Origin: JANXLO01 sp038231295
GTDB lineage: Bacteria; Armatimonadota; Chthonomonadetes; Chthonomonadales; Chthonomonadaceae
Assembly (NCBI GenBank): GCA_038231295.1
Contig: JBBRLP010000032.1
Span: 1 to 43,746, forward strand
Length of the DNA stretch: 43,746 nt
Direction: 5' to 3'
The notes under the pieces are model-generated. The model was not told where the DNA came from, searched no databases, and saw only the letters and a list, made by a program, of their open reading frames with translations. The translations under genes were made by a program, and so were the position numbers. This document shows, piece after piece, positions 16,543 to 23,644 of this stretch (position 1 is the stretch's first letter; every line of letters starts with the position of its first letter).

Positions 16543-17514
16543 ATGCACGGCGATGTTATCCATTTGAACTACTTGCAGGCCATTCTGCTTGGGCTGCTTC
16601 AGGGGCTAACGGAGTTTCTGCCCGTCAGCAGCACGGCGCACATGGCGGTCGCGTCACGGCTGTTTTTTGGCAAAGACGTGGGAGCGGCCTTCTCGGCGGT
16701 GGTGCAGTTGGGGCCGATTGTGGCGATCATCGCCTACTTCTGGTCGGATCTGCTGCGCTATGTGCAGGGCATTCTCCGCACGAAGTCCCCCATGAACATC
16801 CCGGCGGACGACCTGGACGCACGGCTGGGCTGGTACACGCTGCTCGGCACGATTCCGCTGGGGATTTTCGGGGTTCTGCTGGAGAGCAAAATTGACACAG
16901 TGTTCCGCAAGCCGAGCGTGATGGGGGCGAGCCTGATTTTGCTGGCGCTGGTGCTGCTGGTGGCGGAGCGGGCGAGTAAGCGCACGAAGTCGCTCGCGGA
17001 CATGACGCTGCGCGAGAGCCAGGTGATCGGCTGGGCGCAGGTGCTGGCGCTGGTTCCGGGGGCGTCCCGCAGCGGCGTGACGATCACCGCCGGGCTGTTT
17101 CAGGGACTGACTCGCGAGAGCGCGGCCCGGTTCAGCTTCCTGCTCAGTATTCCCGCTATCACCGCAGCGGGCCTCTACAAACTCATAAAGGTCCTCAAAG
17201 GGACGGGTCTGGGTGAAGACATCGGGCCGTACCTCGTCGGAGCCGTCGTCGCCGGGCTGTTCGCCTACATCGTCATTCGCTGGTTCCTCGGCTATATGAA
17301 GGAACACAACACCATGGGCTTCATCGTCTACCGTATCCTGCTCGGCGTCGTTCTGCTCGGTCTGGTCGCAAGCCACACGATCAACGACGATCCTCCCAAA
17401 AAAGACCTGCCAAAGCCTGCCACTACTCCTGCGACAGTCGGGCTGAATCGCACATCCCTGGACACCAAAATAAAATTCGCACAGGCTCTTCCGGTTTCTC
17501 TTATGCCCTGGTAG
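16543..17514 (+). CDS. uppP: Undecaprenyl-diphosphate phosphatase (UppP/BacA)
   Basis: A 323-residue integral membrane enzyme that recycles undecaprenyl diphosphate to the monophosphate lipid carrier for wall synthesis. Motif 1 is LGLLQGLTEFLPVSSTAHM; motif 2 is LVPGASRSGVTITAGLFQGLTRESAARFSFLLSIPAI, with the catalytic Glu, Ser and Arg. Seven or eight hydrophobic helices are evident. After the last helix (LLGVVLLGLVASH) there is an unusual hydrophilic tail of about 45 residues, rich in Pro, Lys and Thr; family members usually end near the helix. AAGGAG lies 16 bases before the ATG, rather far. It is divergent from murA, so peptidoglycan precursor genes flank one control region. Confidence 0.93.
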   Translation: MHGDVIHLNYLQAILLGLLQGLTEFLPVSSTAHMAVASRLFFGKDVGAAFSAVVQLGPIVAIIAYFWSDLLRYVQGILRTKSPMNIPADDLDARLGWYTLLGTIPLGIFGVLLESKIDTVFRKPSVMGASLILLALVLLVAERASKRTKSLADMTLRESQVIGWAQVLALVPGASRSGVTITAGLFQGLTRESAARFSFLLSIPAITAAGLYKLIKVLKGTGLGEDIGPYLVGAVVAGLFAYIVIRWFLGYMKEHNTMGFIVYRILLGVVLLGLVASHTINDDPPKKDLPKPATTPATVGLNRTSLDTKIKFAQALPVSLMPW

Positions 17515-17555
17515 TAAGAGAGACGTGAGAACGAGTTTGCTGCTTCAACTGAAAG

Positions 17556-17615
17556 GAGAGCGTCGTCTGAGTCCATAGGCCGTAGCGCCGGGGCGGCGAC
17601 GCTCTCTGTTTTTGT
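17556..17615 (+). terminator. Intrinsic terminator after uppP
   Basis: GAGAGCGTCG (17556-17565) pairs perfectly with CGACGCTCTC (17597-17606), followed by TGTTTTTGTCT. The loop is 31 bases. Confidence 0.8.
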
Positions 17616-17656
17616 CTGCCTTTCCTCCCGTCCGGCCGATTCTTTTTCCCCTGCCC

Positions 17657-17686
17657 TTGACACATCGCCTGTTCGTCTTCTATAAT
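17657..17686 (+). promoter_or_regulatory. Consensus sigma70 promoter for the membrane-protein pair
   Basis: TTGACA at 17657-17662, 18 bases, TATAAT at 17681-17686: both boxes match consensus. It lies 50 bases before the ATG at 17736 and should drive that gene and the DUF4173-type gene after it. Confidence 0.85.
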
Positions 17687-17735
17687 AGTCACAAATCACT
17701 TTGTGCAGCAAAGTGAATGGCGCGGGAGGGTAACA

Positions 17736-18077
17736 ATGCGAAATTCGCGAAGTGCGTGGGTCTTTACTGCGGTCGCTCTGGTTCTCGGAGGAGGCATTGC
17801 CTTCTGCGACCTGCACAGCAAAGAGGTGCAGGGGTCGGTACTGCTTCTGCTCATCGTGTGCGGTCTGCTTGGATGGGCGCAGCCTGCCCGGCCCTGGCGT
17901 TGGGCGCTGCTGGTGGGCGTCTGGCTGCCCGTCAGCGAGTTTATCGCGCAGGCTGTTCGCTACCCGACGGCCTACCCACTGAACCCGCCAACCTCTGTCA
18001 TCGCCCTGATACCGTCCTTCATCGGGGCCTATCTGGGCGCACTGGCGGCGAAGGGAACCGCACTGCTTCGGGGCTGA
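17736..18077 (+). CDS. Small integral membrane protein, unknown function
   Basis: 113 residues. The start at 17736 has GGGAGGG 5 bases upstream and gives MRNSRSAWVFTAVALVLGGGIAF. Four hydrophobic stretches are visible: residues 8-24, 34-50, 56-72 and 86-108. The layout is similar to small multi-helix proteins of the DUF5317 or permease-subunit type, but no family can be named. It is driven by the promoter at 17657 and followed after 64 bases by the larger membrane protein, with which it is probably co-transcribed. No catalytic motif is seen. Confidence 0.65.
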   Translation: MRNSRSAWVFTAVALVLGGGIAFCDLHSKEVQGSVLLLLIVCGLLGWAQPARPWRWALLVGVWLPVSEFIAQAVRYPTAYPLNPPTSVIALIPSFIGAYLGALAAKGTALLRG

Positions 18078-18141
18078 ACTGCGTCCACAACGCGAACAGG
18101 ACGCAGAGGCAACCGGTTTTCGCACACAGGGAGTGAATATA

Positions 18142-19662
18142 ATGAACGCGAACACGCGCTTCGGATTGGGCCTGCTGGGAACGGCGATGGGGCTGGGGAT
18201 ACTGTTCGATACGCTGCTGCGGGGAATGCCGTGGGGCTTGAACGTGACCGTCCTCACGGTGGTGGTGGCGCTGGCAATTCCCGCGCTGGCGCGGTGGGGG
18301 CAGGTGGAAATGGCAGGCGGCGGACGCTGGCTGCTGCTGCCGATGGTGGCGTTCGGGGTCTGCTTCGCCTGGCGCGATTCGCTCATGCTCAAAGTCTGCG
18401 ACGCTCTGGCGATTCTGGTGGCTGTCGGGCTGGCAGGGTGGCGTTCCCGGCGCGGGCAGGTGCGTATCGCCGGAATGGTGGACTATGCGCTCGGGCTGTT
18501 TCTCTCCGCTCTCAACTGCGTATTCGGGGTCGTGCTGCTGGTCTGCAAAGATATCGAGTGGAAAGCGATTCCTCGCGCAGGCAACTCCTCGCATTTTCTC
18601 GCGCTGGCGCGTGGCCTGCTGATCGCCTTGCCGCTGCTGCTGCTCTTCGGCGGGCTGTTCATGGCGGCAGATGCCGGATTCGAGCATTTCGTCAATCGGA
18701 TCTTCCATTTCGACGCGGAAGCGCTGATCTCTCATGCCTTCCTGATCGGCTTCTTTACCTGGACGCTGGCAGGCTTCCTGCGCCACACGCTGGAGCGCGG
18801 AGAACCCGCGCCGCCGCTGATGGCCCGCCCGCAGATGCTCAGTCTGGGTATCGTGGAACTCGGCACCGTCCTGGGCCTGCTCGATCTGCTGTTTCTGGCG
18901 TTCGTCGGGGTACAGGTCGGCTATCTCTTCGGTGGACGCGCTCATCTCTTCGCCATTCGGGGCCTGACGGCGGCGGACTATGCCCGGCGCGGGTTCTTTG
19001 AACTGGTCGCGATTGCCGCGCTCTCGCTGGCGCTGCTGCTCCTCGCCGAATGGCTGCTGAAGAAGGACTCGCTCAAAGTCGTGCGGGTGTTTCGGGGGCT
19101 GTCCGCCGCACTGATCGGTCTGACCTTCGCCGTCATGTTTTCGGCGGGGCAGCGGATGTGGCTCTACTACGTCGGCTTCGGCCTGACGGAGACCCGGTTC
19201 TATGTGTCCGCGTTCATGGTCTGGATGGTGGTTTTGTTCGCGTGGTTCGGCTGGACGGTGCTGCGGGGCAAGCGGGAGCGGTTCGTGTTCGGGGCGATGC
19301 TCTCCGCGTTCGGACTGCTCGGTGCGCTGCACGTCCTGAACCCGGACGCCTTCATTGTCCACGCCAATGTCTCGCGGCAGGCAAGAGGGCGGACGCTCGA
19401 CATCAACTATGTTCTCGGCCTGAGCGCGGACGCAACGCCTGCCCTCGTTGCCGCGCTTCCCCATCTCCCTGTAGAGACCCGCGTCCCCCTCGAACAGGCG
19501 CTGATGGGACACGAAGCCCAGGCCACTCCCGTCGTTGGGGAGGACGCGCCCGATCCTCCGGCGATGCGGCAGGGAAGCTGGCCCTCCGTCGCACACGGCG
19601 ACTGGCGCAGTTGGAGCTGGGGCCGATTCGCTGCCTATCGCGCCCTGAAGGGCCACGATTAA
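18142..19662 (+). CDS. DUF4173-like polytopic membrane protein
   Basis: About 506 residues with roughly 12 hydrophobic helices. The start is the ATG at 18142 with AGGGAG 8 bases upstream; a GTG nine bases earlier overlaps that site. The segment AIRGLTAADYARRGFFELVAIAALSLALLLLAEW, followed by a later TETRFYVSAFMVWM, is the pattern of the DUF4173/DUF4153 group of membrane proteins of unknown function. A hydrophilic C-terminal part from about residue 415 (LDINYVLGLSADATPALVAALPHLP) is probably extracytoplasmic and resembles a short helical repeat. No enzymatic residues are recognisable. It follows the small membrane protein and precedes the tRNA gene. Confidence 0.75.
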   Translation: MNANTRFGLGLLGTAMGLGILFDTLLRGMPWGLNVTVLTVVVALAIPALARWGQVEMAGGGRWLLLPMVAFGVCFAWRDSLMLKVCDALAILVAVGLAGWRSRRGQVRIAGMVDYALGLFLSALNCVFGVVLLVCKDIEWKAIPRAGNSSHFLALARGLLIALPLLLLFGGLFMAADAGFEHFVNRIFHFDAEALISHAFLIGFFTWTLAGFLRHTLERGEPAPPLMARPQMLSLGIVELGTVLGLLDLLFLAFVGVQVGYLFGGRAHLFAIRGLTAADYARRGFFELVAIAALSLALLLLAEWLLKKDSLKVVRVFRGLSAALIGLTFAVMFSAGQRMWLYYVGFGLTETRFYVSAFMVWMVVLFAWFGWTVLRGKRERFVFGAMLSAFGLLGALHVLNPDAFIVHANVSRQARGRTLDINYVLGLSADATPALVAALPHLPVETRVPLEQALMGHEAQATPVVGEDAPDPPAMRQGSWPSVAHGDWRSWSWGRFAAYRALKGHD

Positions 19663-19686
19663 AGCGCGGGAAAGGCGAAAAGGCTC

Positions 19687-19716
19687 TTGACAGTGAGGCC
19701 GGGTCAAGGGTATACT
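19687..19716 (+). promoter_or_regulatory. Promoter of tRNA-Ala
   Basis: TTGACA at 19687-19692, 18 bases, TATACT at 19711-19716, 15 bases before the mature tRNA 5' end. It may also serve rpmB. Confidence 0.8.
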
Positions 19717-19731
19717 GCCGTGTCTGTTTGT

Positions 19732-19804
19732 GGGGCTGTGGCTCAGTTGGGAGAGCGCCTCGTTCGCATCGAGGAGGTCAGCGGTTCGAATCCGCTCAGC
19801 TCCA
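19732..19804 (+). tRNA. tRNA-Ala, anticodon CGC
   Basis: A complete cloverleaf of 73 bases. The acceptor arms are GGGGCTG and CAGCTCC with discriminator A at 19804. The D arm holds GTTGGGA, the anticodon stem is CCTCG/CGAGG with loop TTCGCAT (anticodon CGC, reading GCG alanine codons), and the T arm is AGCGG-TTCGAAT-CCGCT. CCA is not encoded. No integrated element uses this tRNA as an attachment site. Confidence 0.95.
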
Positions 19805-19883
19805 TAGCACTCTTAAAATTCCCGACATAGTAGGAGGCCCGTCTCCGGCGGCCTCTACCAGAATACAAAAAGGAGACGGCATT

Positions 19884-20165
19884 ATGTCCCGAGTCTGTCA
19901 GGTGTCCGGGGTTGGCCCGATGAAAGGCCACCGCCGCCGCCACCCGCATAGTGGTGCGTGGAACCTTCGTGCGCCCAAGAAAAACCATACCTTTCTGCCC
20001 AATCTTCAGACAGTCACGGTCAACACCCCCGAAGGCCGTGTGCGCCTCAAGGTGACCACCAGCGTGATGAGCAGCCGCAACTTCCAGGACTACCTGACCG
20101 GCGTCAAACCGCTGCCGAAGGAACTGTGCAAGAAGTCCCGCCAGCACCTGAAAAAGACGGCCTGA
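19884..20165 (+). CDS. rpmB: Large ribosomal subunit protein bL28
   Basis: 93 residues. The N-terminus MSRVCQVSGVGPMKGHRRRH and the central FLPNLQTVTVNTPEGRVRLKVTTSVM are those of bL28. AAGGAG lies 8 bases before the ATG. It is longer than the usual 60-80 residues: there is an insertion of about ten residues (AWNLRAPKKN region) and a basic C-terminal tail, KELCKKSRQHLKKTA. Only one of the cysteines of zinc-type bL28 proteins is in the usual N-terminal position. It is not next to rpmG, and is followed by its own terminator. Confidence 0.93.
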   Translation: MSRVCQVSGVGPMKGHRRRHPHSGAWNLRAPKKNHTFLPNLQTVTVNTPEGRVRLKVTTSVMSSRNFQDYLTGVKPLPKELCKKSRQHLKKTA

Positions 20166-20194
20166 CGTTACTGTCGGTGAAACCCCGTCCTATC

Positions 20195-20230
20195 CTGCGC
20201 CGTTATGTTGAATAGCGGCGCAGTTTGTTT
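20195..20230 (+). terminator. Intrinsic terminator after rpmB
   Basis: CTGCGCCGTTAT pairs with ATAGCGGCGCAG (one G-T pair) around a 5-base loop, followed by TTTGTTTGT. Confidence 0.8.
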
Positions 20231-20321
20231 GTGACCTCCCGCCTTGCCCGGTTCGCTGTTTTCCCTGTCGCGCCGCCTGCGCCTGTCCTTTATTTCCGCG
20301 CCGCTTGTCGAGAACATAACC

Positions 20322-21374
20322 ATGAGCGAAATCGAAGACGAAATACGTCGCCAACTGCTGGAAGAGCGCGAACAGGCCCGTCAGAGCCAGACTTTCCCCG
20401 GCAGCGATCCCACGCCTCCGCAGCCGCCTGCTTCCCTGCCACCAAACGGGAACTTTCTGCCGCCGCCTGCGCTGCCTCCTGTGCCGCCCTATAACGCTGC
20501 CCCGCCGCCGCACTACCCTCCCCACTATCCCCCGCAGTACCCACCGCAATCCACTCCGCCGCCCTCCGGGCCGCCGCCTGCCGCCCCGCAATCGCCGAAT
20601 CGTAAAGGGCTTCTCGGCGGTATGGGAGCGATTGGCGTCGCGCTGGCGAAGTTCTGGGGAGCCATCAAGGCCCTGCTGGTCGGCCTGAAGTTCCTGACGT
20701 TCGGCAAGTTCTTCCTCACCGCAGGCTCGATGTTAATCACCGTTTTTCTGTACTCCTTCGCGTTCGGCTGGCCCTTTGCCATCGGCTTCGTGTTGCTGCT
20801 GTTAATTCACGAGTCGGGCCATGCGTTTGCGACGAAGCGGCTCGGGCATACGGTCAACGCGATGGTCTTCATACCTTTTATGGGGGCTTTCGTCAGCCGC
20901 AGCCAGACCCGCAACATCACCGAGGCGGCGCATATCGCCATTATGGGGCCAGTCGCAGGAACGCTTGGCGCACTGTTCTGCGCGATTGTTTATAGTATCA
21001 CCGGCAGTTCGTTCTGGCTGGCGCTGGCCTGGATTGGCTTCTTCCTCAATCTGCTTAATCTGGCTCCCTCTCCCATTCTGGATGGGGGACGAATCGCGAT
21101 GCTCTTCTCCCCGAAACTGCTGCTGCCGGGCCTGATTATCAGCCTGTTCTTTTTCTGGCGCAATCCGATGTTCTGGATGTTTACGCTCATGGGACTGCCG
21201 CAGATCATGACCTACTGGAAAGGCTACCCGGATATGGAATATTTCAAAGTCCAGAAGCAGGATCGCTGGACGTATGGGCTGGCCTACGCGGGGCTGGCCG
21301 TGTTTCTTGGCGTGGCCTGCTGGACCACGCAGACCTGGCTGCACGAAATCGTTCAACTGCACCGACGTTTCTAA
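20322..21374 (+). CDS. Site-2 protease family (M50) membrane metalloprotease
   Basis: 350 residues. The N-terminal 90 residues are rich in Pro and Tyr (YPPHYPPQYPPQ) and probably disordered. The membrane domain follows. The zinc site H-E-S-G-H is at residues 163-167 within LLLLIHESGHAFATKRLGH, and the second site, NLAPSPILDGGR, contributes the zinc-ligand Asp at about 255, as in intramembrane M50 proteases. This branch is the short SpoIVFB-like type without a PDZ domain, cleaving membrane-bound regulators in known members; the substrate here is unknown. The ATG at 20322 starts a charged helix (MSEIEDEIRRQLLEEREQAR). A ribosome-binding site is not obvious. The next gene is a B-box membrane protein with the same proline-rich style. 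Confidence 0.88.
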   Translation: MSEIEDEIRRQLLEEREQARQSQTFPGSDPTPPQPPASLPPNGNFLPPPALPPVPPYNAAPPPHYPPHYPPQYPPQSTPPPSGPPPAAPQSPNRKGLLGGMGAIGVALAKFWGAIKALLVGLKFLTFGKFFLTAGSMLITVFLYSFAFGWPFAIGFVLLLLIHESGHAFATKRLGHTVNAMVFIPFMGAFVSRSQTRNITEAAHIAIMGPVAGTLGALFCAIVYSITGSSFWLALAWIGFFLNLLNLAPSPILDGGRIAMLFSPKLLLPGLIISLFFFWRNPMFWMFTLMGLPQIMTYWKGYPDMEYFKVQKQDRWTYGLAYAGLAVFLGVACWTTQTWLHEIVQLHRRF

Positions 21375-21422
21375 CTCCCGGCCCCTCATTGGGAAGGGCC
21401 GCTTTTGAAGAGGAGAACCGCT

Positions 21423-22460
21423 TTGTCGAACTCTGTCTGTATGCTGCACACCGACCGTCTCGCCACCGCCGCCTGCGCGGAGTGTGGACGGCCTCTCTGC
21501 CAGGAATGCACCCAGATCATTGCAGGCAAGCCGCTCTGCCAGACGTGCGTGACGGCTATCCGCTCCCGCGTCGCTTCGCAACTGGATGCCGCCGCGCCAC
21601 ACGGTCCGCCCGCCGGTTCCCCCGGCTTCCAGCAGCCAACTTCTGCCCCATCGCCCTACCCATCCGCACCGCAGCCGGGGAATTATGCGCCTCCGCCGGG
21701 AGCCTATGCGCCGCAGGGACAGCCGCCTGCCGCGCCCGGCTATGGCAATCCGGCTCCTTCCGGGCCTGTCTACACGCCGCCACCCGGGACGCCCTATGCC
21801 GGTCAGCAGCCTTATGGCGCTCCGCACAACCCGGCCTATCCCCCGCATCCCGCCAATCCGCAGCCACCCTATGGCGGTCAGGCGGGCTATGGGCAGCCTG
21901 CCGGACAGCAGGGATACGGGCAGCAGTCCGCTCCCGGACAGCCCGCCTACAATCCTTACGGAACCGCGCCGCAGGCTGGCTATGGCAACCCGCAGGCTCC
22001 TTACGGCGCTCCTCCCGGTCAGCATCCCTATCCGTCGCAGGGCGCAGCCTCTTACGGCGGGCCACCTGCGGGCCAGCAGCCGTATGGTCAGCATCCCTAC
22101 GCGCAGCAGCGCATGGTCGCGCCGCCTGCGCCGACCGTCACCGCCGGGAACTATGTCCTCGGCTTCATTCTCGGCCTCATCGCCGCGATTGTCGGAGGAG
22201 GCATCTACATCGGGGTCGTCATCGCGACCCACTTCGCCATCGGCTATATGGCGCTGGGCATCGGATTTCTGGTGGGGTGGGCGGTCAAACTCGGAATGCG
22301 TACCCCGACGCAGGGCGCAGGTATCATGGCGGTCATCCTGACCATTCTCGGCCTCCTGCCCGGCGAAATCTTCTTCTACGACAACCCGTCGAGCCTGCTC
22401 TTCACCGCGCTGTTCCTCTTCATCGGCTGCCGCTGGGCCTACCGCCTCGCCGCCAACTAA
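21423..22460 (+). CDS. B-box zinc-finger protein with long proline-rich linker and membrane helices
   Basis: 345 residues from a TTG at 21423 with AGGAG 7 bases upstream. This start is needed to include the first finger cysteine. Residues 5-45 form a B-box-like zinc site: CMLHTDRLATAACAECGRPL, then C-x-x-C twice. About 180 residues of low-complexity Pro/Gly/Tyr/Gln repeats follow, such as GYGQPAGQQGYGQQ and PYGAPPGQHPYP. The C-terminal 100 residues hold four hydrophobic helices, beginning NYVLGFILGLIAAIVGGGIYIGV. It resembles the protein at 12631. The role is unknown; a membrane-anchored adaptor is possible. A strong terminator follows. Confidence 0.8.
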   Translation: MSNSVCMLHTDRLATAACAECGRPLCQECTQIIAGKPLCQTCVTAIRSRVASQLDAAAPHGPPAGSPGFQQPTSAPSPYPSAPQPGNYAPPPGAYAPQGQPPAAPGYGNPAPSGPVYTPPPGTPYAGQQPYGAPHNPAYPPHPANPQPPYGGQAGYGQPAGQQGYGQQSAPGQPAYNPYGTAPQAGYGNPQAPYGAPPGQHPYPSQGAASYGGPPAGQQPYGQHPYAQQRMVAPPAPTVTAGNYVLGFILGLIAAIVGGGIYIGVVIATHFAIGYMALGIGFLVGWAVKLGMRTPTQGAGIMAVILTILGLLPGEIFFYDNPSSLLFTALFLFIGCRWAYRLAAN

Positions 22461-22486
22461 ACAGTCGCACGGGCAGCACGACCCGG

Positions 22487-22518
22487 ATGCCGGACGGTAA
22501 CCCCGTCCGGCATTTTTT
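22487..22518 (+). terminator. Intrinsic terminator after the B-box gene
   Basis: ATGCCGGACGG (22487-22497) and CCGTCCGGCAT (22503-22513) form a perfect 11-bp stem with loop TAACC, followed by a run of six T. Confidence 0.92.
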
Positions 22519-22529
22519 GCGGCACTCTG

Positions 22530-22558
22530 TTGACAAATCGCAAACACTCTGCTACACT
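22530..22558 (+). promoter_or_regulatory. Sigma70 promoter for the phage-like gene pair
   Basis: TTGACA at 22530-22535, 17 bases, TACACT at 22553-22558. The first gene downstream starts at 22614. Confidence 0.8.
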
Positions 22559-22613
22559 AATGTAGAAACTTGTCTGCATATAGGGCAGGCGAACAGGGCA
22601 GGAGGGTTTTGCG

Positions 22614-23276
22614 ATGCAGAGACGCGAGGAACAGGACAGCGGGCCAATGTGTATGCAGGCGGAGCGGGGCCGACTCTGCTGCGGGGACTGGAAACAGGAG
22701 GATGAGAAGGAAGAGCAGGCGGATGTCCTGCTGCGGATGGCTGCCGCTTCCCCGGACTATCCGGCCTATACCGAGGCGCGGCTGCGGGTGCAGAGTGTGC
22801 GGCACTGGTCGGCGCTGACGGAGACGCTGGAAGAGGTTCTGGAGCGCGGGCCGTCCGTGGCCGCGCTGGACGAGATACGGTTCCTGGCGAGTATGACGGC
22901 GCTTTCTCGTTTGGAACGGGTCTGTCTGCGCGGCTGGATACTGGGCCTGACGCAGCAGGAGACGGGCGTCACCTGGGCGGAGGCGCTGGGCGGGCCGGAG
23001 CAGTGGCGCGTCTCGCGGGCGCTGCGCTCGGCCCTGCACAAATGTTACGAGGTCCACGATCTGGGATTCGCCGCTTTCTGTCGCCATGCCATCTATCGGC
23101 GGCCCGGTTCGCGCAATCGTCCCACCTGGAAGCGCTGCTACTGCCCGCGCTGCCGTGAGGAGTTTCCCTGGGGCCTGGGGGCTGGCCCCTACTGCTCGCA
23201 GGGCTGCCGCGATGCCCTGCACCGCGAACGCGCCGAACGCCGACGTGAGGGCCAAAACCAGGAACTGTCGGATTAG
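22614..23276 (+). CDS. Sigma-like HTH protein with C-terminal zinc ribbon (phage-type)
   Basis: 220 residues, with GGAGG 8 bases before the ATG. Residues 85-145 (ALSRLERVCLRGWILGLTQQETG, then WRVSRALRSALHKC) resemble the DNA-binding region 4 helix-turn-helix of sigma factors and the phage proteins related to them. The C-terminus has a zinc-binding arrangement, CYCPRCREEFPWGLGAGPYC followed by SQGCRDALHRERAERR. The same type of ribbon occurs in the small protein at 25212. It stands 35 bases upstream of the interrupted terminase gene and is probably in its operon; a role in late transcription or packaging is possible but not shown. Confidence 0.6.
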   Translation: MQRREEQDSGPMCMQAERGRLCCGDWKQEDEKEEQADVLLRMAAASPDYPAYTEARLRVQSVRHWSALTETLEEVLERGPSVAALDEIRFLASMTALSRLERVCLRGWILGLTQQETGVTWAEALGGPEQWRVSRALRSALHKCYEVHDLGFAAFCRHAIYRRPGSRNRPTWKRCYCPRCREEFPWGLGAGPYCSQGCRDALHRERAERRREGQNQELSD

Positions 23277-23311
23277 AAGCGTGGACGTTTCCGGCAAAGA
23301 GGAGAAGAGAC

Positions 23312-23644
23312 GTGCGAAAACTGAATAACGGCATCGCCCGCAGAGGCGAAGAGGGACAGGGCGCGTCGGAGCAGACGCGCCCTGTGGTGTTGGGCGGCCC
23401 AGAGAACGACTACCGGAAAGAACCGGGACGGTTTGCGCGGGAGGTGTTGGGGTCGTGCTGGTGGGAGGCGCAGGAGGAGATCGCGGCGGCGCTGGCGCAG
23501 CATCGGCGGGTCGCGGTGAAGGCGGCGAACGGGGTGGGGAAGACCTATCTGGCGGCAGACCTCGCCCTCTGGTTCCTCTACAGTTTTCAGCCGAGCGTGG
23601 TGCTGACGACGGCTCCCACCTGGCGGCAGGTGGAGACGCTGCTA
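23312..23644 (+). pseudogene. Large terminase (TerL) gene, interrupted after its N-terminal third
   Basis: About 111 native residues remain. FAREVLGSCWWEAQEEIAAAL is the adenine-binding region of phage large terminases. The P-loop is KAANGVGKTYLAADLALWFL (about residues 70-89), and VVLTTAPTWRQVETLL is the conserved segment that follows. The frame then runs into unrelated DNA and stops at 23689. Walker B and the nuclease domain are missing from the window. The break coincides with the end of the element whose serine recombinase abuts it, so the gene was split by site-specific integration rather than decay. The upstream part is intact, with a plausible ATG. On precise excision the gene should be restored. 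Confidence 0.85.

Noticed and set aside
18019..19707. 562-codon open frame on the minus strand
   Set aside because: Antisense of the DUF4173-like membrane protein; composition is Arg/Gln/Pro/His-rich with no domain, while the plus strand has regular membrane helices, promoter and ribosome-binding site.
19732..19804. tRNA-Ala as an integration site
   Set aside because: No partial tRNA copy or integrase lies next to it; the element's recombinase is at the terminase junction instead.
20802..22547. 581-codon open frame on the minus strand
   Set aside because: Antisense of the M50 protease and B-box protein genes, and it crosses a terminator. It is Arg/Gly-rich low-complexity.
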